NCBI GenBank assembly: GCA_021907015.1 | Contig: CP091064.1 | Span: 1,426,001-1,490,000 of the forward strand | Direction: 5' to 3' | Source: Pectobacterium sp. PL152 | GTDB taxonomy: Bacteria > Pseudomonadota > Gammaproteobacteria > Enterobacterales > Enterobacteriaceae | DNA length: 64,000 bases | Shown here: positions 1 through 9,698 of the stretch, one piece after another | Layout of the letters: every line of letters begins with the position of its first letter | Numbering within the stretch: position 1 is the stretch's first letter | Position numbers and translations under genes: made by a program | The notes under the pieces: generated by a model | The model's database searches: none | What the model was told of the DNA's origin: nothing | What the model saw: the letters and a program-made list of their open reading frames with translations, nothing else

Positions 1-114
1 GAGCACTACAAAGATCTGGAAAAAGGCAAGTGGGTGAAAGTTGAAGGTTGGGATAACGCTGAAGCGGCAAAAGCCGAGATCGTTGCTTCCTTCGAGCGCG
101 CGAAAAACAAATAA
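1..114 (+). CDS. ppa: Inorganic pyrophosphatase, C-terminal end (partial)
   Basis: The window opens inside this gene; only the last 37 codons and the TAA stop are visible. The translated tail ([17 protein letters not shown], ending FERAKNK) matches the C-terminus of the cytoplasmic family I soluble inorganic pyrophosphatase, which hydrolyses pyrophosphate to two phosphates and so drives biosynthetic reactions forward. The catalytic aspartates lie outside the window. Its position next to ytfP-tamB matches the enterobacterial order. A hairpin terminator follows about 50 bases after the stop. Confidence 0.9.
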   Translation, partial: EHYKDLEKGKWVKVEGWDNAEAAKAEIVASFERAKNK

Positions 115-165
115 GCGCCACGCGATATGCATGAAAGCCCTTAGGGCTCAAGATATCGCACGATC

Positions 166-193
166 AAAAACACCGCCTTGCGCGGTGTTTTTA
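166..193 (+). terminator. Rho-independent terminator after ppa
   Basis: An 8-bp perfect stem (AACACCGC at 169-176, GCGGTGTT at 182-189) with a 5-base loop, followed by a run of T. It lies between the convergent ppa and ytfP and should end ppa transcription. Confidence 0.85.
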
Positions 194-225
194 TTTATGA
201 CCCTGACTTGATTGGCGACTCGACC

Positions 226-585
226 TCAAGCCTCTTCTTCATCTTCTTCATTACGCTTCAGCCAGTCACCGCTGGCTATGCGCGTCAGCCCTACAACAGA
301 GTGTTTGTACAGATAGATCCAGGCACTGCCCAGAGGTGTGGAAATCAGCTCACGTTGGTATTCGTGACCGTCCCGCTTTAAGGCATCCAGTTCCGTCAAT
401 ATCGATGAACTAATGCGATAAACCTCACAATGGATTTCGCCATCACCAGGTACTACTGCCGGATAATGGCCGAGATCGTACAGCTCGAAACCTGCGAGCT
501 GACAATCCCCTAGCCATTGCGCATTTGTCATCCAATGACTATTTCCCTGTTTGCGTCGTAAACTGCCGTAAACAATAATTCGCAT
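226..585 (-). CDS. ytfP: YtfP, gamma-glutamylcyclotransferase-like protein
   Basis: A 119-residue cytoplasmic protein of the GGCT-like/AIG2 fold. The N-terminal IIVYGSLRRKQGNSHWM is the family hallmark, where the YGSL loop forms the ligand pocket. The physiological substrate of bacterial YtfP is not settled, so an enzyme name beyond the fold would be inference. The C-terminus is strongly acidic (NEEDEEEA). The gene starts 2 bases after the tamB stop, so it is the last gene of a tamA-tamB-ytfP operon, as in E. coli. The frame is intact. Confidence 0.9.
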   Translation of the reverse strand: MRIIVYGSLRRKQGNSHWMTNAQWLGDCQLAGFELYDLGHYPAVVPGDGEIHCEVYRISSSILTELDALKRDGHEYQRELISTPLGSAWIYLYKHSVVGLTRIASGDWLKRNEEDEEEA

Positions 586-587
586 CG

Positions 588-3500
588 CTAAAACTCAAAC
601 TGATAGAGCACATCTAATGCCTGGCTAATTCCAGACACCGCTTCCAAGTATAGCTTTGGCATCAGGCGGTAACGCAGCGTTAACGTTGCCAAAGAATCGA
701 ATATGCCAACACCATATTTCACTTGCAGACCCGGAAGGACGTAGCCGCTGACGACAACCTGAGAATTATCGCCAACACCCTGTGTATCCAGAGCTAAATT
801 ACTTACGCCAAAGGCCTCGCCGATTTTACCCACAACTTGACCACTTTGTGCAACCCCTAAACCGACTAACATTGAGGTCATTGCCGAGCTATCGGCTCCA
901 CCACTGTCCAAACCCTGTCCGCGCAGCAGATAAGAGAGCGCTTCCTGCTGCGACATTGCCGGATCGGAGAAGACTTCCAGCTTCGGCGTGGCGGCCATGC
1001 CGGTGACACGCACGCCAGCGGTGACGTCATTAGCGGTGTTGTCTGGGTTACGAATGGCTTCGATATTCAGGATCGGCTGATCCGGCGGGCCGGAGAACAG
1101 AATCAGCCCCTTGCGGACGATCAAATCCTGTCCGTAGGCTTTAAAGCGGCCGGACGGAATATCGATTTGCCCGTTCAGCCCTAATCCGCGCTCGTCCTGA
1201 ACCATTTTCAGGTCGCCCTGTAAGCGGGCAGCCAGCCCGAACGCATCCAGCCGCACATCATTCCCGACGCGGATCGTCAGATTGCTGTTAATCGGAATGG
1301 CCGCACTGGCTTTCTTCAGCGGCTGGCGCTGCGCATCCAGCATGACTTCATCCGACGACACCGCCACCGCGCTTTCCGGCATATCTTTAACCACAATGCG
1401 CGCCCACGGAATACTGACCGAGCCGTTTAACGCAAACAGCTGTGGCGTAGCCTCGAAGACAATATCCGGCGAGACATCTAGCCGCGCCATAGGCGGAATC
1501 GTTACCCGCAGCTTCTGGCCTTTCGCCGCAATCCGCGCACGCCAGGCATCAGGTCGCGACCAATCGGCATTCCCGCCGAGATTCAACTGCCCGTTATCCG
1601 TTTTCAGGAAACCTTGCAACGTTGACGACATCCCGCTGAAATTCACCGCCAGCCGTCCGTTGGTCAGATCGACCGGCATCCAGTTGCCATCAATATCCAA
1701 TCGCTCCAGCACCATCTGGCCGAAGATCTGAGGACGGGCGGCATCCCCTGCCAGACGCAGGTTCGCATTCAGTATCCCCGCCGCTTTCTCTCCTTTACTC
1801 AACGCAGGGTTGAGCAAGGCCAGTGAAATAGTGTTGATCGTGACGTTGCCGCCGAGATTGCGCCGTCCCTGTGGATCGGTCACCTGAATATCGCCGCTGA
1901 AGCGCCCGTTCTCGCGAATCGCCATCAGCCAGCCAAGCTGCGCCCGCCCGCGATCGAGCCCGGCATTCAGCGTAAAGGTATCGAAATCAATCGGCAGCGT
2001 GTTGCCCTGCATCTGCTGACGAACGCTCACGCCGTTGCCCACCAGAGATACTTTCGCCTGCGGTAAGCCTTGTCCCGCCTGCCAACTGATATCGGCGCCG
2101 CCGGTGAACGTCCCCGCCAGCACGGTATCCGCCGTCAGGAACGGCTTTAACATCGCGAGATCGAAGCGATTCAGTCGAATGCTCGCCTGTCCGCTTGGTC
2201 CGGCCTCAATCGCTTTCGGTACGCAGAGCTCTGCGTTTGGGTTACGCCAGCAGTGTGTCCCGATGGTGATCTTCTGCTGCGTATTCAGGTAATCCAGCGC
2301 CATATCCTGCGTCAGACGCCATTCACCGACAGGGGTGTCGAAGCGGGTATTGTTCAGCGTGCCGCGCCAGCGCTGTTCCTGGCGATCGAAGCTGCCTGAA
2401 AGTGCCAGTTGCCCCGCGACCGGTTCACCCTGCATAGCCAACCGAAGCTGGTGCTGCTTTTCATTGCCGCTGGCATCCAGCGTCAACAGCGCAATATTCA
2501 GACCATCCTGCTTCAGCGCTTCGAGACGCACAGCCAGCTTACCCTGAACCTGCTGTTCGGATCGCACATCGCCTTCTACTCTCACCTGACTAATCGTTAT
2601 CGCCTGCCAGCGCAGACCGGAAGCGGTGATATCCGCCAGCATCTGCGGTTCACGCAGATTGCCGCGTAGCTTGAGTGTCCCGATGGCGCGCCCTGCCAGA
2701 CCCGGCAACATACCGTCCAGCGACGGCGCATTGATGTCTGCATCCAACTGCCACTTGTCGCTCAGATCGCCTTTGACATTCAACTGGTTGCGGCCTAATG
2801 CCAGATTCAGCCCTGGTATTGTCCACTGGCCTGCCGCATTGCCACGCAGTTCACCTCTGGCCGTGAGCTTATTCGCTTTCACGTTGCCATCCAGCCGAAG
2901 TTCCGGCACCTGCAACTGCCAGCTACCGCCATAGACGCTACCGCGCGTTGTTATCTTGCCATCTATTTTCGCAGGCCATTCAGGCCACTGTTTCGCGGTG
3001 TTAATCCCGTTCAGCAGCAGCTCACTGCGCCAGCTTATCGCTTTGCTCCAGTCGATAAGCGCACTCAGATCTGCATTCCCCTGCAACGCCGCCAGCCGCA
3101 GGCGGCTCAACGTAAACTGCTGCTCGTTGCCTTTGCCATCCAGCAGCAGCGTCGCGGGGGAAGATCCGCTCCACTCAGATCGCCGCGCAGCGACAGCGCG
3201 TAGTCGGTCGCTTTACCGTTAAAACGCAGCCTGACGTTGCCAGCCTGATACTGCGTCGCGCCCGTCAGCGGCCAGCGCACGCGCTCGGTTTGCAGCGTCA
3301 ACGTCAGCGGCAGCCCGGCTTCTGCCAGTTTGGTTTGCACATCCAACTGGGCGCGCTGTGGCCCAGAAAGATTCAGTGCCACATTCAGCTGTTCACGCAG
3401 GCCACCATCGACCGCCAGTTTTAACGTTTCCCCTTTAAGCGGTTCGACATTCAACACGCCGTTCGCCCTCAGCGAGACAGGCCAGCTCTCGCTGAGCGTC

Positions 3501-4585
3501 GCCTCACCGCGTACATTCAACCCGCCCTGCGGCGATTGCACGATCAGCTTATCCAGCCGCAAATGCTGTTGCTGGGTCGACGCCTGTACGAACAGGTTAT
3601 TAATCACAATGTCCTGATCGCCCGTCAGCCGCAGCTGTTCACCGTGGATCTCAACAATATTCAGATCCAACGGCAGCGTGAACTGCGGTAAATCCGGTAA
3701 TAGCGGTTTGGAGAAGAGTTCGCTAAGGCGTTCGCCTAACGGCTGTTCAGGAACTGTCGGCTTGTCAGCGGCGCTATCCGTTTTTGGCGTCGACGCTGTC
3801 GGTATCGGTGTCGTCGTCGTGGCGGCCGCTACCGTATTATTTGCCTCTAGCACTTTATCGATTTGAAGCGTTTGCGAAGAGCCTTGCTCCGCCGCCTCAC
3901 GTACGTTCGCCGCCGTTTCTTTGATAACAGAGGCCATTTCCGCCGCCGTCACTTTGCCATCTTCTAATACGTCAGCGGGCGTTTTCGGTAAAGCCACCAG
4001 CAGCGCGCTGATTTTAGTCGGCAGCAGCGTCAGCGCGCGCCCTTCCCACTGCATTCCGGTGCGGAATTCGCCCAGAGAAATCGCCGTGTCATCCACGGTA
4101 ACCTGGACGCTATTGAGCACGAGTTGACGTAGAGAGATAGGGAAAGGTGCGGAGATTTCCGTGACTGGGGTCGAAGGCGGCGGTGGCTCTTCCGCCGCCG
4201 GCAAGGCTTTAGTATCTACGACCACATCGACGCGGTTCGCCGAGAGATCGTTAATACACAGCTGGCTTTTGCGCAGGCAGCCCAGCGCGAGCGACAGGTG
4301 AAATTCCTCGCTCTTTACTGTCACGCCCGGCATCTCGTAGCTGACATTTTTCAGCGTTAAATCACGCCAGCCGCCGCTCACGCTGGCAATGTCCAGCCCC
4401 GGCACCACGCGTGCTGCAGTATTCAGCAACAGGTGCAGGCCCGGCGTGGTGCCCACCAGCAGCCCTACGCCAACAATGAGCAGCAGTAAAAATGCCACGA
4501 GGCCAATACCGACCTTTTTCCACCAGCGCCCTTTTCGTGCTGGCGTCGGCGGCGCGTTATCCTGCACGACGTTTTCTTCTGTCAC
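588..4585 (-). CDS. tamB: TamB, inner-membrane translocation/lipid-transport subunit (frame broken by an indel)
   Basis: Large AsmA-like protein anchored in the inner membrane by one N-terminal helix ([20 protein letters not shown]). Its long beta-rich periplasmic groove reaches TamA in the outer membrane; the TAM complex acts in autotransporter biogenesis and in phospholipid transport between membranes. The reading is split in two. The upstream 492-codon frame runs out at 3107, while the downstream 840-codon frame carries the DUF490 C-terminus ending YQFEF. One extra G in the run 3156-3160 rejoins them as one protein of about 1330 residues (E. coli 1259). The start used is GTG at 4585. An ATG at 4620, overlapping the tamA stop, would add twelve residues if the T7 run at 4598-4604 were one base longer, and I think that is the real start. 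Confidence 0.88.
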
Positions 4586-4619
4586 CGGATCCTGTGCTTT
4601 TTTTCGTTTTTCTCATCCA

Positions 4620-6478
4620 TCATAATTCAGGTCCCAGCGCGATATAGAACTGAACATCATTCTTCTTCTCTGCATCGCCGATCGGCATGGCAACATCGAG
4701 TTTCACCGGGCCAATCGGCGAGGCCCAGCGCACGCCGACACCCGTGCCCGTCTTGAAGTTACTCCGTTTGATGTCATTCACTGCTTCACCCGAATCAACA
4801 AAAACCGCGCCCCACCATTTTCCCGTTACGTTGTATTGGTATTCGAGCGAGCCGGTCGCCAGCTTGACGCACCGGTCAGTTTGCCGTCGCTGTCGCGCGG
4901 CGAAATAGATTTGTATTTATATCCACGAATGCTGCGATCGCCACCGGCAAAGAAACGCAGTGAGGGCGGCACGCGGGAGAAATTGTTGGTCTCAATCCAG
5001 CCCAGATTACCGCGCGCGACAAAGCGGTGTTTGTCCGCCAGCGTACGAATCCAGACGTTTTGTGCCTGAACCACGGCAAAATCGATATCCGATCCCCAGG
5101 TGGTGTCGGAAATGTCGATGGAATAGCGCTGCGTATCGCCCCACACCGGCATCAGGCCGCCGCGCTGGCGGGTTCGGTTAATGCTGACCCCCGGATAAAT
5201 CAGCATCGTGGTATCCGTCACGCTCGCCTGCGTAAAGTGGTCGAGACTCCAGCGCAGGTTAATCGCCCGTTGCCAGCCGCTGGATAGATCCCAGTAGCGT
5301 GCCACGTTCAGCGTGGTGCCATCGGATTTGGTATCGTTGAGATCTTCGCGTTTGAAGCCGCCTTGCAGCAGGTAATACTGTTCAAGCGGACTCTTCAGCA
5401 AGGGGATTTTGTAGCTAAAATCGAGCGATTGCTCCGGTGCGGACACGCTCAGGCTGCTTTCAAGACTGTGGCCCCGCGAATTCACCCAGGGTTTATTCCA
5501 GGTCGTTTTAAAACGTGGGCCAACATCCGTGGCATAGCCGACCCCGGTTTCAATGCGGTTACGGGTTCGCGGCGTCACCACGGCTTCCAGCGGCAGCACC
5601 TTAGAACTTTTCGACAGGTCAAAATCAGGAGAAACCACGACAGAATTAAACCACCCCGTCGCAGAAAGACGGCGGTTTAACTCACCGAGATCTTCACTGG
5701 TGTAAGCGTCGCCTTCATGAAACGGCACCAGATTTTGCAGGTAATCATCGCGGATTTGTGCGCCCTGAAAATGTACGGCGCCAAAGCGATAGCGTTCACC
5801 GCTATCAAAATCAATATCCCAAAACGCTTCTCTCTCTTCCCGCATCACGCCGAGCTGGCTTTGCTGGAAGCGCGCATCAAAATAGCCTTTGCGTAATGAC
5901 AAACCATTCAGCCCGCTTTTAAAGCGATCGAAATCGCCGTGGTTCAATACTGAACCGATTTCGGGGCGATCGTCTTTAACCAGTTGCTGGTAATCTTTAT
6001 CGTCACGCGCGCCGCCGCGCAGGGTGATGTTCACTCCGGCAATTTTTACCGGTTCACCGGGAGTCACGGTTGCAATCAATACGGGTCGCCCGCCATTCAC
6101 AGCAGGCCGAAATTCAAAACCGATCTGTGGATCGTAATAGCCGAGCGCGCGCAACCCCTGACGGATTGCTTCATCAACGCGCGAGCGGAAACGCCCGTCG
6201 GCATTCACCTCATCGACCGCAATGGTGGATAAACGTGCCCGCACATTTTTTTGTAGCTGCCCTTCCAGCCCCATGACTTGCAGGCGCACATTCGCCGCCT
6301 GGCTCTCCGGTGCCAGCATGAGCAGCGCACACATCAGGCCAAGAAACCGGTACCGTGGCGCACCACAGCCAGCAAAACTGTTTTTTTGTCCTGCTATGCC
6401 TTTTTGCCCGGTAACGCTTTTTTTTCCAATGAGACCGTTCTTTGAAGTGAAACGTCTTTTTGCAATGAAAGTAGTCAC
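4620..6478 (-). CDS. tamA: TamA, Omp85-family outer-membrane barrel (frameshift near C-terminus)
   Basis: Outer-membrane partner of TamB: three POTRA domains followed by a 16-strand Omp85 barrel. The conserved mature start AANVRLQV, the POTRA region and barrel motifs such as [16 protein letters not shown] are visible. The open frame stops early at 4826 after GKLTGASSW. Adding one T at 4864-4865 restores [14 protein letters not shown] and continues to a FYIALGPEL terminus with TGA at 4620-4622, directly overlapping an ATG for tamB. The GTG start at 6478 gives an unusually long, lysine-rich stretch of about 45 residues before the signal sequence ([17 protein letters not shown]); E. coli TamA lacks this, so the true start may be internal. 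Confidence 0.88.
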
Positions 6479-6825
6479 TGAGCTCCCTGATAAATCGATC
6501 TGTCGCCTAAAGCCTTGTCGTCTAAAACCTATAGCATGGCTTTTATCACTTCGCCCGCCGCGTTGACGGCCGCCGCTGTACGCTTACCTGACACCCCGTC
6601 ACGTAGCGCCGAAATCTTCTATCAACCTTGCATTATCTTAGTGATAAATACTAATTTTTCATCTTAAGAATAGATTTTCAACTACAAACATCAATATGCG
6701 GCATTACAGATAAACATTACCTTAACATTAAACCCCATTAAGATATAAAGACAGCTCAATGCTTCTTGGTTATGCTTTCCATGAAAGCGGGTTATTTACC
6801 CAGTCTAGCTGGAGTTAACAACGTG
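6479..6825. other. Divergent tamA/msrA intergenic region
   Basis: 347 bases between divergent starts. The part nearest msrA (about 6630-6760) is AT-rich and must hold its promoter. I could not pick a convincing -35/-10 pair for either gene and see no ORF, RNA or repeat here. Confidence 0.5.
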
Positions 6826-7464
6826 ATGAGTTCGATTGATAAGACGCAGCGGATTACACAATCCGATGCTTTACCGGGACGTTCCACCCCTATGCCGGTA
6901 GCCAGGCTGCATGTCGTTCATGAACATTCCATGACGCATGTGCCAGATCAGATGTCCGTTGCTATTTTTGCGATGGGCTGCTTCTGGGGCGCGGAGCGTT
7001 TATTCTGGCAACAGCCGGGCATCTACAGCACCGCGGCGGGTTATATTGGTGGTTATACCCCGAATCCAACCTACCGCGAAGTGTGCAGCGGGCAGACCGA
7101 TCATGCCGAAGCGGTGCGTGTCGTTTTTGATCCTGCGGTTATCAGTTACGATCAACTACTGCAACTGTTCTGGGAGAATCACGACCCTGCGCAGGGTATG
7201 CGTCAGGGCGGTGATATCGGCAGCCAGTATCGTTCCGCTATCTATACGCTCACACCCGAGCAAGAACAGGCCGCACAGGAAAGCCTTCAACGCTTTCAGC
7301 AGGCAATGAGGGAGAACGGCGATCGCCGCGCCATCAGCACAGAAATCGAGCCTGCGGGCCCATTCTATTATGCGGAAGACGATCATCAGCAATACCTGTA
7401 TAAGAACCCGAACGGCTACTGTGGATTAGGCGGTATCGGCGTCTGTCTGCCGCCTCCGCGTTGA
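6826..7464 (+). CDS. msrA: Peptide methionine-(S)-sulfoxide reductase MsrA
   Basis: Cytoplasmic repair enzyme that reduces S-methionine sulfoxide in free and protein-bound form using thioredoxin. The catalytic GCFWG motif places the nucleophilic cysteine at residue 52, and the C-terminal [11 protein letters not shown] supplies candidate resolving cysteines (199, 207). Length 212 residues equals the E. coli enzyme. The open frame extends 20 codons further upstream. I chose ATG 6826 because GGAG at 6811-6814 precedes it and homology begins here (MSSIDKTQ...DALPGR); GTG at 6823 is an equally spaced alternative. The gene is divergent from tamA, as in E. coli. Confidence 0.95.
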   Translation: MSSIDKTQRITQSDALPGRSTPMPVARLHVVHEHSMTHVPDQMSVAIFAMGCFWGAERLFWQQPGIYSTAAGYIGGYTPNPTYREVCSGQTDHAEAVRVVFDPAVISYDQLLQLFWENHDPAQGMRQGGDIGSQYRSAIYTLTPEQEQAAQESLQRFQQAMRENGDRRAISTEIEPAGPFYYAEDDHQQYLYKNPNGYCGLGGIGVCLPPPR

Positions 7465-7492
7465 CCACTGGCGGTAAATTCACCGCTCCTGC

Positions 7493-7529
7493 TATAATGC
7501 GCCCGAACCGGGCAGCACGTTGCCCGGTT
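7493..7529 (+). promoter_or_regulatory. Possible -10 box and 9-bp hairpin between msrA and ytfL
   Basis: A consensus TATAAT lies at 7493-7498, without a well-spaced -35. It is followed by a perfect 9-bp inverted repeat (AACCGGGCA 7506-7514, TGCCCGGTT 7521-7529). The hairpin lacks a U-tract, so it is not a classic terminator. A transcript starting here would carry the hairpin and the adjacent ERIC into the ytfL leader. The promoter call is tentative. Confidence 0.4.
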
Positions 7530-7556
7530 ATATACCTTCAATTATTGCTATTAATT

Positions 7557-7683
7557 TATACTCTAAATAATTCGAGTTGCGTGAAGGCGGCAAGGGAAAG
7601 AATCCCGATGAGCTTACTCAGGTAAGTGATTCGGGTGACTAAGCGCAGCCAACACACAAGCAGCTTGAAGTATGACGAGTATA
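7557..7683. repeat. ERIC element, full length (127 bp)
   Basis: The element is bounded by 7-bp inverted ends TATACTC and GAGTATA, and its length equals the classical 127-bp enterobacterial repetitive intergenic consensus. The body has the ERIC landmarks: AATAATTCGAGTTGC near the left end, a central imperfect palindrome with CTTAC-TCAG-GTAAG at its core, and CAGCTTGAAGTATGA near the right end. A 39-base core (7601-7639) is identical to the copy at 56531-56569. It lies 57 bases upstream of the ytfL start, so it is transcribed into that leader. Confidence 0.9.
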
Positions 7684-7740
7684 CTCACCTTTCTGAGGAT
7701 CGCTGCGTCACTCTCGGTGCATGCGAAAACTTTAAAAATG

Positions 7741-9066
7741 ATGTTAAACAGTCTATTGCTGATTCTTTGTCTCATTGCCATCAGTGCGTTTTTCTCGCTG
7801 TCCGAGATCTCGCTGGCGGCGTCCCGTAAAATTAAACTCAAGCTGATGGCCGATGAGGGAAACCTCAATGCCGATCTGGTACTCAAGTTTCAGGAAACGC
7901 CGGGCATCTTCTTTACCGTGATTCAAATTGGCGTCAACGCCGTCGCGATTCTGGCTGGTATCATCGGCGATGCGGCATTTTCCCCGACGTTTTCCATTCT
8001 GTTTGAGCGCTTCATGTCACCCGAAGCCGCAGATAAAGTCAGCTTCATCTGTTCATTCGTACTCGTCACCAGCCTGTTCATCCTGTTTGGCGACCTCACC
8101 CCGAAACGCATTGGTATGATTGCGCCGGAAGCCGTCGCGGTCCGCATAATCAACCCCATGCGCTTCTGCCTGTTCCTTTTCCGCCCGCTGGTTTGGATCT
8201 TTAACGGACTAGCTAACGTTATTTTCCGCCTGCTCAAGCTGCCGATGGTGCGTAAAGATGACATCACGTCCGATGATATTTATGCCGTGGTGGAAGCTGG
8301 TGCGCTGGCTGGCGTGCTGCGTAAGCAGGAGCACGAGCTGATCGAGAACGTGTTTGAACTGGAATCCCGTACTGTGCCGTCTTCGATGACCTCACGCGAA
8401 AGCGTGGTCTACTTCGATCTGCGCGAGCAGGAAGATAGCATTAAGGAAAAGATCGCTCAGCAGCCGCACTCCAAGTTTCTGGTTTGCGATGGCACAATTG
8501 ATCAGATCATCGGCTACGTGGACTCCAAAGACCTGCTGATTCGGGTGTTGGGAAACCAGAGCCTGACGCTGAGTAGCGGCGTGCAGATTCGTCCTGCGCT
8601 GATCGTACCGGATACGCTAACGCTGTCAGAAGCGTTGGAAAGTTTCAAAACGGCGGGTGAAGACTTCGCGGTCATTCTGAATGAATATGCGCTGGTCGTC
8701 GGTATCATCACGCTTAACGACGTGATGACCACGCTGATGGGCGATCTCGTCGGTCAGGGAATGGAAGAACAGATTGTGGCACGCGATGAGAATTCCTGGC
8801 TGGTTGAAGGCGGCACGCCAATAGAAGACGTCATGCGGGCGCTGAATATTGATGATTTCCCGCACTCTGGTAACTACGAAACCATTGGCGGCTTTATGAT
8901 GTATACGCTGCGGAAAATCCCGAAGCGTACCGATGCGGTGCGCTTCTCTGGCTATAAGTTTGAAGTGGTCGATATCGACAGCTATAAGATCGATCAGCTG
9001 TTGGTAACGCGTCTGGAAGATCGCCCGGTCGTTTCATCCAGCGTGAAGATTGATAGCGACGATTAA
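7741..9066 (+). CDS. ytfL: YtfL, CNNM/CorC-type membrane protein with CBS pair
   Basis: Integral inner-membrane protein of the HlyC/CorC (TerC-like, CNNM) family, linked to cation handling. An N-terminal CNNM domain has several hydrophobic helices (LLLILCLIAISAFFSLSEISLA onward). Next comes a CBS pair in the middle (FLVCDGTIDQIIGYVDSKDLL; AVILNEYALVVGIITLNDVM), then a CorC_HlyC transporter-associated domain ending near residue 430. The open frame extends 23 codons upstream, starting inside the ERIC element. I chose ATG 7741 because homology starts with MLNSLLLILCLIAIS. Length 441 residues, intact. The substrate ion cannot be read from sequence. Confidence 0.9.
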   Translation: MLNSLLLILCLIAISAFFSLSEISLAASRKIKLKLMADEGNLNADLVLKFQETPGIFFTVIQIGVNAVAILAGIIGDAAFSPTFSILFERFMSPEAADKVSFICSFVLVTSLFILFGDLTPKRIGMIAPEAVAVRIINPMRFCLFLFRPLVWIFNGLANVIFRLLKLPMVRKDDITSDDIYAVVEAGALAGVLRKQEHELIENVFELESRTVPSSMTSRESVVYFDLREQEDSIKEKIAQQPHSKFLVCDGTIDQIIGYVDSKDLLIRVLGNQSLTLSSGVQIRPALIVPDTLTLSEALESFKTAGEDFAVILNEYALVVGIITLNDVMTTLMGDLVGQGMEEQIVARDENSWLVEGGTPIEDVMRALNIDDFPHSGNYETIGGFMMYTLRKIPKRTDAVRFSGYKFEVVDIDSYKIDQLLVTRLEDRPVVSSSVKIDSDD

Positions 9067-9110
9067 CCGCCAGAAGACATGCCCAACCAATCAGGTTTCA
9101 TCACAAACCA

Positions 9111-9136
9111 AAACGGCCCGCTACGGGCCGTTTCTT
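9111..9136 (+). terminator. Terminator between ytfL and ytfK
   Basis: A 10-bp perfect stem (AAACGGCCCG 9111-9120, CGGGCCGTTT 9124-9133) with a 3-base loop and T/A-rich flanks. It separates the convergent ytfL and ytfK and can act in both directions. Confidence 0.85.
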
Positions 9137-9142
9137 CATCAT

Positions 9143-9349
9143 TCATCCCATCTCGGCCTGAAGCCGGATGACCTGGCGATTCACTTCAGACATCACCAGA
9201 AGGTGCTGCTTATCCTGTTTCTTTGGCAATAGAATTTTGCCGTAGTCGAACTCAAAAGCACCAACCCCTTTTATGTACAGCCGCCCACGAAACAGGGTTT
9301 TCACATACTTGGCGACTTTCAAAGGATTGTAACGTTCGAAGATCCTCAT
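9143..9349 (-). CDS. ytfK: YtfK, small stringent-response modulator
   Basis: A 68-residue DUF1107 protein. The sequence ([20 protein letters not shown], then [14 protein letters not shown] and VMSEVNRQV) is near-identical to E. coli YtfK. There the protein binds SpoT and shifts it toward (p)ppGpp synthesis under phosphate or fatty-acid starvation. The role here is by homology. The gene is convergent with ytfL behind a shared terminator. Its upstream region holds the palindromic AT-rich stretch described separately. No anomalies in the frame. Confidence 0.93.
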   Translation of the reverse strand: MRIFERYNPLKVAKYVKTLFRGRLYIKGVGAFEFDYGKILLPKKQDKQHLLVMSEVNRQVIRLQAEMG

Positions 9350-9698
9350 CGTTTTACTCTCCCGTTTTATTTTTCTACGCTCTCCCTTTCGCCAACATGG
9401 CTAAGGTTCTGGAGCGCTAATGAGATAACGGATACTGCTAATTAGTGCTGTAAAACGGTATTTAGTTCCCCACTATTCAGTATTCTTAACTGTTTTTACA
9501 TATTTTTACAGAATAGTGTTGAAGCAAACCCTTAGCCATCAGTATAAACCTTCAAAAATAAGGGTTTTGTGCTCTCGGGCACAAACCGTTTTATTGCAAA
9601 ACAGGACAGACCAGTTTCCTGAATCTACGCTTATTCCATAGCCTGAGATATTCCATTTAATGACATCGCATCAGGCTCCCCACACAGAAGGAAATACC
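9350..9698. promoter_or_regulatory. Divergent ytfK/ytfJ control region with 8-bp inverted repeat
   Basis: This gene-free interval contains CACTATTC (9471-9478) and its exact complement GAATAGTG (9511-9518) flanking an AT-rich spacer. The spacer carries a near-direct repeat of a TTTTTACA motif. It could be an operator or a hairpin in a transcript. E. coli ytfK is under PhoB control, but the repeat period here is about 10 rather than 11 bases, so I do not call a Pho box. Confidence 0.4.

Noticed and set aside
588-4585. Treating the two tamB frames as two separate genes
   Set aside because: Their junction is one base from a continuous TamB, and both halves match one protein.
7461-7498. TTGACC/TATAAT promoter before ytfL
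   Set aside because: The two hexamers are 26 bases apart, too far for a sigma-70 promoter; only the -10 is kept as a tentative element.
9500-9520. Pho box upstream of ytfK
   Set aside because: The direct repeat period is about 10 bases, not 11, and the CTGTCA core is absent.
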